In this document: positions 37,961-44,221 of the stretch, piece after piece
How the letters are laid out: the number at the start of each line of letters is the position of its first letter
How positions within the stretch are numbered: the stretch's first letter is position 1
Assembly: GCA_965237765.1 (NCBI GenBank)
Contig: OZ250157.1
Span: forward strand, 930,001-994,000
From: WTGJ01 sp965237765
GTDB lineage: Bacteria > Chloroflexota > Anaerolineae > Aggregatilineales > Phototrophicaceae
Length of the DNA: 64,000 nt
Direction of reading: 5' to 3'
The notes under the pieces: generated by a model
Told to the model about the DNA's origin: nothing
Database searches by the model: none
Seen by the model: the letters and a program-made list of their open reading frames with translations, nothing else
Made by a program: the position numbers and the translations under genes

Positions 37961-38029
37961 CCGCCCGCGATTCGCACTCGGCACGCGGCGGGGCTATGCG
38001 GAGGTGCGGCGTTGCTGCTGTGGCGGCGC

Positions 38030-38103
38030 GCCAACGTAGCTCAGTCCGGCAGAGCAACCGCCTTGTAAGCGGTCGGTCATGGGTTCGAATCCCATCGTTG
38101 GCT
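38030..38103 (+). tRNA. tRNA-Thr (TGT)
   Basis: A 74-base tRNA. GCCAACG pairs with CGTTGGC (38096-38102), and the anticodon loop CTTGTAA gives TGT, reading ACA. The T arm is GGGTTCGAATCCC. CCA is not encoded. Confidence 0.94.
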
Positions 38104-38117
38104 TGGTGCGTAAATGG

Positions 38118-38200
38118 GGGGTCGTGTCCCGAGCGGCAAAGGGGGCGGGCTGTAAACCCGCTGGCGTAAGCCTTCGCAGGTTCGAGTCCTGCCGGCCCCA
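38118..38200 (+). tRNA. tRNA-Tyr (GTA)
   Basis: An 83-base type II tRNA with a long variable arm. GGGGTCG pairs with CGGCCCC (38193-38199) and A is the discriminator. The anticodon loop CTGTAAA gives GTA. Confidence 0.94.
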
Positions 38201-38210
38201 TCCCATCGCT

Positions 38211-38282
38211 GCCTCCGTAGCTCAGGGGTAGAGCGCTTTCTTGGTAAGAAAGAGGGCATGGGTTCAAATCCCATCGGAGGCT
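38211..38282 (+). tRNA. tRNA-Thr (GGT)
   Basis: A 72-base tRNA. GCCTCCG pairs with CGGAGGC (38275-38281), and the anticodon loop TTGGTAA gives GGT, reading ACC. The T arm is GGGTTCAAATCCC. Confidence 0.93.
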
Positions 38283-38346
38283 TCGCGGAGGCCCTGCGCC
38301 AACCGCGAGCCCGCCAGCGCATAGTAAGGATAATAAGGAACGAGAA

Positions 38347-38508
38347 ATGGCGAAGAAAGGCAACCGCGCCCTGGTGAAATTGCGCAGCACCGAGAGCGGG
38401 CATATGTATTACACCAGCAAGAACCGCCGCAATACCACCCAGCGGCTTGAGCTGAAGAAATACGACCCCTTCATGCGCAAACACGTCTTGTATAAAGAGA
38501 CGAAATGA
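38347..38508 (+). CDS. rpmG: 50S ribosomal protein L33
   Basis: A 53-residue protein (MAKKGNRALVKLRSTESG at the start, KHVLYKETK at the end). GHMYYTSKNRRNT and LELKKYDPFMRKHVLYKE are L33 signatures. It has no Cys at all, so it is the zinc-free form that lacks the two CxxC pairs. It lies between tRNA-Thr and tRNA-Trp, the same place as in the tuf-rpmG-secE clusters of other bacteria, but no tuf gene precedes it. Confidence 0.95.
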   Translation: MAKKGNRALVKLRSTESGHMYYTSKNRRNTTQRLELKKYDPFMRKHVLYKETK

Positions 38509-38519
38509 GCGAACTTCAT

Positions 38520-38592
38520 AGGGGTATAGCTCAGTTGGTAGAGCGACGGTCTCCAAAACCGTAGGTCGGGAGTTCGAATCTTCCTGCCCCTG
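38520..38592 (+). tRNA. tRNA-Trp (CCA)
   Basis: A 73-base tRNA. AGGGGTA pairs with TGCCCCT (38585-38591, one G-U pair) and G is the discriminator. The anticodon loop CTCCAAA gives CCA. It lies between rpmG and secE. Confidence 0.93.
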
Positions 38593-38622
38593 TCCTATAA
38601 AGAGCCAGGTCGGAAAGAGGTA

Positions 38623-39132
38623 ATGGCGATGCCGGAAAACGAGGAGCGGGGTAGCCTGAGCGAAAGGCGCGAACGTCGCCGCGCCCGCCGACAGGAAATG
38701 TTGCGACAGACAGGCGAAGTCGGCGCGCGCGCTATTGCCACCGCCGCCGCTCCGACCACCGTGACAGCGGCGGCAATCACCCGCGGCAAAGATGTGTCTA
38801 CCCCCAGCCGTCGCCGCGTCAGCGAAAGCAGCTTCCTCAGCAATTTCATCCTCTTCCGCCCCATCATCAGCTTCTGGGGCTACCTGCAAAACGTCGGCGT
38901 AGAAATCCGCAAGGTTACTTGGCCGACACGCGCCGACGCCCGCCGCTTGACTGGCATCGTCCTCATCGTCACCATCGCCGCGGCCATCAGCCTCGGCATG
39001 ATCAGCTTCGCGCTCTCCGAATTGTTCCGCTTCGGCATCGAGACACCGCTGATCCTGCTCGGCACCTTCGCGCTCATCGTTACGGGCACGCTATTCCGCT
39101 TGCGGCGCGGCGCCCGTAGCGCTTCTTATTAA
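38623..39132 (+). CDS. secE: Preprotein translocase subunit SecE
   Basis: Protein of 169 residues, longer than the usual 60-130. The conserved core is in the C-terminal half: NVGVEIRKVTWPTRADARRL followed by a transmembrane helix (GIVLIVTIAAAISLGMISF). A second hydrophobic segment (TPLILLGTFALIVTGTLF) follows, where many single-helix SecE proteins stop. The first 80 residues are charged, low-complexity and unconserved. SecE holds together the SecYEG export channel. Its place directly before nusG is the classic arrangement. Confidence 0.92.
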   Translation: MAMPENEERGSLSERRERRRARRQEMLRQTGEVGARAIATAAAPTTVTAAAITRGKDVSTPSRRRVSESSFLSNFILFRPIISFWGYLQNVGVEIRKVTWPTRADARRLTGIVLIVTIAAAISLGMISFALSELFRFGIETPLILLGTFALIVTGTLFRLRRGARSASY

Positions 39133-39148
39133 CGGCCGGAGGGACGCC

Positions 39149-39754
39149 ATGAGCGATTTCCCAGGGACCATCACCGACGATACCGACGAGGCGCCCTTGC
39201 TGCTCAGCGAAGAGAGCGAAACACCCACCACCGAGAAGCAATGGTTCGTCGTGCATTGCTATTCGGGCTACGAGAATAAGGTGCGCCATTCCATCCAGCA
39301 GCGCATCGAAACAATGGGCATGCGCGACCGTATCTTCGATGTGCTCATCCCCACCGAAGAGGAAATCGAGGTCAAGGATGGCAAGCGCCGCACCGTCGAG
39401 CGCCGTATCTACCCCGGTTACATCCTGGTGGAGATGCTCCTGGATGAGGAATCCTGGTTCGTCGTGCGCAACACGCCGGGCGTCACCGGCTTCGTCGGCA
39501 TGGGCGACGAGCCGGCGCCGTTGCGCGACGACGAAGTGCGCCAGATCCTCAAGCGGATGGAGAGCGAGCAGCCCAGCATCCGTTACGACTTCAAGGTCGG
39601 GCAGAAAGTGCGCATCATCGACGGCCCCTTCAACGATTTCATCGGCACCGTCGCCGACATCAACCCGAGCCGCAACACCGTCCGCGTGATGGTGAGCTTC
39701 TTCGGGCGCGAAACCCCCGTCGATATCGGCTTCCTAGGAGTGGAAAAGGTCTAA
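39149..39754 (+). CDS. nusG: Transcription termination/antitermination protein NusG
   Basis: Protein of 201 residues. The NGN domain starts with WFVVHCYSGYENKV near residue 31 and includes RIYPGYILVEM. The C-terminal KOW domain reads VGQKVRIIDGPFNDFIGTV. An acidic N-terminal extension of about 30 residues precedes the NGN domain. Its stop overlaps the rplK start by one base. Confidence 0.96.
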   Translation: MSDFPGTITDDTDEAPLLLSEESETPTTEKQWFVVHCYSGYENKVRHSIQQRIETMGMRDRIFDVLIPTEEEIEVKDGKRRTVERRIYPGYILVEMLLDEESWFVVRNTPGVTGFVGMGDEPAPLRDDEVRQILKRMESEQPSIRYDFKVGQKVRIIDGPFNDFIGTVADINPSRNTVRVMVSFFGRETPVDIGFLGVEKV

Positions 39755-40179
39755 TGGCAAAGAAGATAAAAGCCACCGTCACGCTGCAGATTGAAGCCGG
39801 CAAGGCCAATCCGGCGCCGCCCATCGGCCCCGCCCTCGCCCAGCATGGCATCAACCTCATGGGCTTCTGCAAAGAATACAACGCGAAAACCTCCTCACGG
39901 ATAGGCGAGATCGTACCCGCCGAAATCACCATCTTTCAGGATGGCTCCTTCCGCTTCATCCTGAAAAGCCCGCCGACAAGCTTCCTCATTCGCCGCGCAG
40001 CCGGCGTCGAGAAGGGCTCCGCCACGCCACATACGGAGAAGGTCGGCGGCATCACGCGCGCGCAACTGCGGGATATCGCCACCACTAAGCAAAACGACAT
40101 GAACGCCTTGGATCTTGAGGGCGCAATGCGCCAGGTCGAAGGCACCGCGCGCAATATGGGTGTCACGATCAAGGATTGA
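39754..40179 (+). CDS. rplK: 50S ribosomal protein L11
   Basis: A 141-residue ribosomal protein of the GTPase-associated centre. IEAGKANPAPPIGPALAQHG and the C-terminal RNA-binding segment MNALDLEGAMRQVEGTARNM are diagnostic. Length is standard. Its start codon overlaps the nusG stop by one base. Confidence 0.97.
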   Translation: MAKKIKATVTLQIEAGKANPAPPIGPALAQHGINLMGFCKEYNAKTSSRIGEIVPAEITIFQDGSFRFILKSPPTSFLIRRAAGVEKGSATPHTEKVGGITRAQLRDIATTKQNDMNALDLEGAMRQVEGTARNMGVTIKD

Positions 40180-40262
40180 TTCGCGCCAATTAACGAGACC
40201 TCGTGGGAGGCGGAACTGCATTCCGCCGCTGGCAATCACGCCGCTACCACAAAGGAGAAACC

Positions 40263-40961
40263 ATGGCCAAAGGAAAACGCTACAGCAACGCGACGGCGCA
40301 GGTCGACCGCGCTGCTGAATATCCGCTCGCCGAAGCGATCGCCCTTAGCAAGCGCCTCGCGACGGCCAAATTCGACGAGACGATCGAAATGCACGTCCGC
40401 CTGGATATCGACCCGCGCCATAGCGATCAGCAAGTGCGCAACACCGTCATGCTCCCCAATGGCACCGGCAAGGATGTGCGCGTGGTCGTCTTCGCTGAAG
40501 AGGGCGAAGACCTGCGCGCGGCCGAAGCCGGCGGCGCCGATCATTTTGGGGCCGACGAGCTGATCCAGCAGATCCAAGGCGGCTGGCTGGAATTCGACGC
40601 GACCATCGCCGTGCCGAGCGTGATGCGCAAAGTCGGGCGCGTCGCCCGCATCCTCGGTCCGCGCGGCCTCATGCCCTCCCCCAAAGCTGGCACAGTCGTG
40701 CAATCGGGCGATATCGAGCGCGCTGTGCGGGAACTGAAAGCCGGCCGCGTGGAATTCCGCAACGACCGCACCGGCAACCTGCACGTGCCTATCGGCAAGG
40801 CCAGCTTCGGCGAGAGCGCGTTGCAAGAAAATGCCGAGGCCGTACTGCGCGCGGTGCGTGATACGAAGCCCAGCGGCCTGAAAGGCACCTACCTGCGGCG
40901 CATTTCCCTCGCTTCTACGATGGGGCCGGGCGTCCGCGTCGAACTGTCAACGCAGAACTAA
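40263..40961 (+). CDS. rplA: 50S ribosomal protein L1
   Basis: A 232-residue protein of the L1 stalk. The start is ATG 40263 with AAGGAG before it, and MAKGKRYSNA is a typical beginning. The signature GPRGLMPSPKAGTV lies near residue 135. rplJ and rplL, which usually follow, are absent; a convergent gene on the other strand comes next. Confidence 0.97.
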   Translation: MAKGKRYSNATAQVDRAAEYPLAEAIALSKRLATAKFDETIEMHVRLDIDPRHSDQQVRNTVMLPNGTGKDVRVVVFAEEGEDLRAAEAGGADHFGADELIQQIQGGWLEFDATIAVPSVMRKVGRVARILGPRGLMPSPKAGTVVQSGDIERAVRELKAGRVEFRNDRTGNLHVPIGKASFGESALQENAEAVLRAVRDTKPSGLKGTYLRRISLASTMGPGVRVELSTQN

Positions 40962-40998
40962 ACGGGTAGCTGCTTTAGCGAGCCGCTTTAGCGGCCCC

Positions 40999-41673
40999 TC
41001 AACCGGATACCGCGGCCGCCTGTGCACACAGGCTTCGGCCACCGGCATCCCACCAATCATCCAGCGCGTTGCTCCTGGCGCGGCCGCGCGCGGCATCCTG
41101 GTAAATCGCCGCCCCCCAGCGCGCGTAGGCTTGCGTTTCGCGCGGCCAGCTGGCGTAGGGACGCTGCGTGACGCCCGGGCCGCCGTTGTAACAGGCGAGC
41201 GTGAGCGTGATATCTCCTTCGGCATATCCCTGGCATTCGCGCAGGAAGGCAGCGCCGCGAAAAGCGTTGGTGGGCGGCGCGAGCGGCTCTTCCTCAGCGG
41301 CAAAATGGAAGGGCATCACCTGGAAGAGTCCGAGTGCGCCGGCCGGGCTGATGGCATCGACGCGGCCGCAGGATTCCAGCTGCATCACAGTCGCGAGCAG
41401 GTTGACGGGCAACTCGTATTCGCGCGACCAGGCGAAAAGTGCGTCGCCCCATTCCTGAACAGTCGGCGCGAAAAAGGGGGCGAGCGCGTCGTCGTTGGCG
41501 GCATTGCCCTGGAGCGCGCGGCGGCCCAGCGCGAACAGGTTGCTGAGGGCGACGGCGCAAATCAGCGCGAGTAAGAGCCAGGCGGGCCAGGCGCGCCGCC
41601 AGCGGCCGGGGGATGAATCCGTGGCCGCAGTGCCCTCGCTCGCTTCGTAATGTTGCACTTCGCCCGTCGCCAT
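40999..41673 (-). CDS. Membrane-anchored lytic murein transglycosylase (SLT)
   Basis: Protein of 224 residues. A transmembrane helix (AWLLLALICAVALSNLFAL) near residues 32-52 is followed by an SLT domain: the catalytic Glu lies in VMQLESCGRVDAISPAGA, then LGLFQVMPFHF, and ACYNGGPGV. It cuts peptidoglycan glycan strands outside the membrane. It converges with rplA, with 37 bases between the stops. Confidence 0.86.
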   Translation of the reverse strand: MATGEVQHYEASEGTAATDSSPGRWRRAWPAWLLLALICAVALSNLFALGRRALQGNAANDDALAPFFAPTVQEWGDALFAWSREYELPVNLLATVMQLESCGRVDAISPAGALGLFQVMPFHFAAEEEPLAPPTNAFRGAAFLRECQGYAEGDITLTLACYNGGPGVTQRPYASWPRETQAYARWGAAIYQDAARGRARSNALDDWWDAGGRSLCAQAAAVSG

Positions 41674-41802
41674 CGCCGCCTCAGCTGCCCCACCCTTATG
41701 CTAGCGGGTGCGGGCGAGATGACGTGTTACGGAATTGTTAGGGATGGATTTCGGCCACTCGCGAATGAATTGCGCTTTCCAATACTATGAAAGTTTAATA
41801 AC

Positions 41803-41843
41803 GAATTTCGTTATTTTATTTTTTTCTGATTATTATAATAACA
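41803..41843 (+). repeat. Direct repeat copy 1 (41 bases)
   Basis: It begins GAATTTC, has a T-rich middle and ends around TATTATAATAACA. It matches 41950-41990 at 33 of 41 positions, 147 bases apart. Weaker similarity continues for about 25 bases (an ACTTTCT block occurs after both). Each copy includes a TATAAT box. Confidence 0.6.
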
Positions 41844-41949
41844 AAAACGTTTTTTTCACTTTCTTTCATTAAGATCGCAATATCAGAAGCACCGTGTGTA
41901 CACCACCAAGCTTTCTCCCCCGCTTCTTGCGAACGCATCCAGGGTAACA

Positions 41950-41990
41950 GAATTTCCTTATTTTATTTTTCGCGATATATTATAATAGCA
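41950..41990 (+). repeat. Direct repeat copy 2 with probable Fic promoter -10 box
   Basis: Second copy of the 41-base repeat. Its TATAAT at 41981-41986 lies 43 bases before the Fic start and is the likely -10. The repeated block could be a duplicated promoter or operator. Confidence 0.55.
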
Positions 41991-42029
41991 TATGGGTTAT
42001 TTTACTTTCTGACATAGGGAGCGACGCCA

Positions 42030-43196
42030 ATGCATCGTGGAATTACCGGCCAATATAAGGTGACACACTACCGCGAGGAGCAGGTACGCGCTTTTGTGCC
42101 AAACCCCTTGCCACCGAAACCGCCGCTTGCACTGGGCGGTTCACTTCTACTGGCACTGGATTCGGCGTCGCTTGCCCTGGGCCGCCTGGATAGCATCACC
42201 ATTCTCCTGCCAAACCCGGCCCTCTTCCTCTATTTCTACATTCGCAAGGAGGCAGTGCTCTCCTCACAAATCGAGGGGACGCAGTCGTCCCTATCGGACT
42301 TACTGCTCTTCGAAATGGGAGATGTGCCCGGCGTTTCTCTGGATGATGTCGTCGAGGTTTCGAATTACGTGCTGGCACTTCAACATGGCCTGCGTCGTTT
42401 GCGGGGGGAGGACTTCCCGCTCTCCAATCGACTACTCCGCGAAATCCACTCAGTGTTACTCGCCAGAGGGCGTGGCAGCGACAAAACCCCCGGCGAATTC
42501 CGCACCTCCCAGAATTGGATTGGCGGCACACGCCCCGGCAATGCCAATTATGTGCCGCCACCCCATACCGCCGTGCAAGATTGTATGGCCGCCCTCGAGC
42601 GCTTCCTGCACGCTCGGGATGACAGTCTGCCCATCTTGATCCGTGCGGCGCTCGCCCACGTGCAGTTCGAGACCATCCACCCCTTTCAGGATGGCAATGG
42701 CCGGGTCGGCCGTCTGCTCATCACCCTCTTGCTTTGCGAGGCTGGTATGTTGAAAGAGCCGCTCCTGTACCTGAGCCTTTACCTCAGACAACACCGGGAG
42801 GAATACTACGACCTGCTGCAACAAGTGAGACTGACGGGGGACTGGGAGGCCTGGATCGCCTTCTTCCTGGAAGGTGTGCGAGAGACAGCCGAAAGTGCTG
42901 TCACCACAGCCCGTCAGCTGGTAGAAATGTTTGCGTCAGACCGCGCTACCATCGAACAGGGTAACAACAGAGTCAACTCGACCCTGCGCGTGCATGAAGC
43001 GTTGAAGGACCGGATGATACTCTCCATCTCCGAGGCCAGTGAGCGCACCGGAGTTGCTTTTCCCACCGCTTCCAAGGCAATAGAGCAAATGGTGAAACTC
43101 GGCATCGTCCGCGAGATCACTGGCAGGCGCCGCAATCGCTTGTTCGCCTACGACCGCTACCTCGCCATCCTCAACGAAGGGAGCGAACCACTATAA
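42030..43196 (+). CDS. Fic family protein (AMP-transferase), class II
   Basis: Protein of 388 residues. The Fic core motif HPFQDGNGRVGR starts at His217 and is complete, so transfer of AMP from ATP to a target hydroxyl is expected. The inhibitory helix motif SSQIEG (Ser78 to Gly83, pattern S-x3-E-G) lies before the core, making it a class II self-inhibited enzyme. The C-terminus carries a winged helix (LSISEASERTGVAFPTASKA) for DNA binding or self-regulation. The codon use is visibly less GC-biased than in neighbours, and the upstream region is AT-rich with a 41-base duplication. A GGGAG ribosome binding site precedes the ATG. No separate antitoxin gene is seen. Confidence 0.92.
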   Translation: MHRGITGQYKVTHYREEQVRAFVPNPLPPKPPLALGGSLLLALDSASLALGRLDSITILLPNPALFLYFYIRKEAVLSSQIEGTQSSLSDLLLFEMGDVPGVSLDDVVEVSNYVLALQHGLRRLRGEDFPLSNRLLREIHSVLLARGRGSDKTPGEFRTSQNWIGGTRPGNANYVPPPHTAVQDCMAALERFLHARDDSLPILIRAALAHVQFETIHPFQDGNGRVGRLLITLLLCEAGMLKEPLLYLSLYLRQHREEYYDLLQQVRLTGDWEAWIAFFLEGVRETAESAVTTARQLVEMFASDRATIEQGNNRVNSTLRVHEALKDRMILSISEASERTGVAFPTASKAIEQMVKLGIVREITGRRRNRLFAYDRYLAILNEGSEPL

Positions 43197-43222
43197 GCGG
43201 GCACCGGCGCCTCGCGCCAACC

Positions 43223-43699
43223 CTAGCCCTCGCTCGCGATCAGCACCGTCATCACGCCGCTTTGCACCACCGTGCCGTCTTGCTTGCGAACCTTGATCTC
43301 CGAAGTGACCCAACCGCCGCTCATCCGCCGCGCGAGCTTCTTCTCCGTCACCCTCATCTCGACGCGTACCGTATCGCCGATGAACACCGGCGCGCTGAAC
43401 TTCAGCTCCAACGCGCGAAACGCCAGTACCGTCCGTTCCAGATGGCCCAGCTGCGTCAACATGCCGATGGCGTAGCTGGCCACCAGCATCCCGTGTGCGA
43501 TGCGTTGTCCGAACATCGTCTCACTCGCGAACTCGGCATCAAAATGCAGTGGATTATGATCGCCGGTCAACGAACCGAACTGGACGATATCCGCTTCCGT
43601 GATGGTCCGGGCGCGGCTTAGACGCACCTGTCCCACCTGTACTTCCTCGAAATATTCACCGCGCGGGAGCTCGCCCTCCCCGATCGTTCCGTCCGCCAT
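43223..43699 (-). CDS. MaoC-like (R)-specific enoyl-CoA hydratase family protein
   Basis: Hot-dog fold protein of 158 residues. The hydratase motif is clear: FGSLTGDHNPLHFDAEF followed by FGQRIAHGML near residues 50-75, with the catalytic Asp and His. It should hydrate or dehydrate acyl-CoA or acyl-ACP thioesters; the chain length is unknown. It stands alone, convergent with the Fic gene and divergent from the next gene. Confidence 0.85.
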   Translation of the reverse strand: MADGTIGEGELPRGEYFEEVQVGQVRLSRARTITEADIVQFGSLTGDHNPLHFDAEFASETMFGQRIAHGMLVASYAIGMLTQLGHLERTVLAFRALELKFSAPVFIGDTVRVEMRVTEKKLARRMSGGWVTSEIKVRKQDGTVVQSGVMTVLIASEG

Positions 43700-43774
43700 C
43701 GCCCCTCACCTCCGCTTCGCCCAGCTTATCGTATTATAATGTGGGCGCGGCGGAGCGAGAAAGAGACATCCAAC

Positions 43775-44221
43775 GTGCGTTCACGGCATGGCTATTCCAG
43801 CGCGGTCTTCTTCATCGGCATGGCGATGCTCTTCGTGCTGGGCTGGTGGTGGCCCGGTATGCTGGTCGTCCTCGCGCTGACTTCGATGGCCAGCGCCTAC
43901 GAGCGTGGCCAGCCACTATTCAGCTCGGAGCGCCTTTTCATGCTCGGTCTGGCGCTGGCCTTCGCGCTGGGCGGACACCTCTTCCTGCCCATGATCCTGA
44001 TCGTGATTGGCTTGAGCCAATTGCCCCAATTCCAACGCGCGCGCGCCAGGCGCCGTAACCAGGAGAAACGCAAAGAAAAGTCCAAATCCGCCACTGATGT
44101 CATCATCGCGCAGGATCCGCTCAGTATCGATGATCTCCTCGATTCATCCATGTCCGGCGCCGACGGCGAATACGAGAACCTAGATGCGCTCCTCGACGAG
44201 GACAATGCCGCGCGCCGCTAG
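43775..44221 (+). CDS. Small membrane protein of unknown function
   Basis: About 148 residues starting at GTG 43775. Two to three hydrophobic segments (AVFFIGMAMLFVLGWWWPGM, MLVVLALTSMA, LFMLGLALAFALGGHLFLPM) are followed by a basic stretch and an acidic tail (DALLDEDN). An upstream in-frame ATG at 43739 is unlikely because it overlaps a TATAAT box (43735-43740) that looks like the gene's own promoter. No family is recognised. The stop lies 17 bases inside the penicillin-binding protein gene, so the two are co-translated and it may assist in cell wall synthesis. Confidence 0.6.
   Translation: MRSRHGYSSAVFFIGMAMLFVLGWWWPGMLVVLALTSMASAYERGQPLFSSERLFMLGLALAFALGGHLFLPMILIVIGLSQLPQFQRARARRRNQEKRKEKSKSATDVIIAQDPLSIDDLLDSSMSGADGEYENLDALLDEDNAARR

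Larger units (their letters stand above)
41674..42029. other. AT-rich intergenic region before the Fic gene
   Basis: A 356-base stretch without a gene that is far richer in A and T than its surroundings. It holds two copies of a 41-base direct repeat, a perfect AAAAACGTTTTT palindrome at 41843-41854, and TATAAT boxes at 41834-41839 and 41981-41986. It probably carries the control region of the Fic gene, and its composition suggests acquired DNA. Confidence 0.6.

Noticed and set aside
40982..40995. GCCGC-TTTA-GCGGC hairpin as a terminator between rplA and the transglycosylase gene
   Set aside because: A five-base stem with no T tract on either side. It may slow polymerase, but cannot be called a terminator.
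43739..43775. ATG 43739 as start of the small membrane protein
   Set aside because: It overlaps a perfect TATAAT at 43735-43740; the expected transcript begins after this codon.
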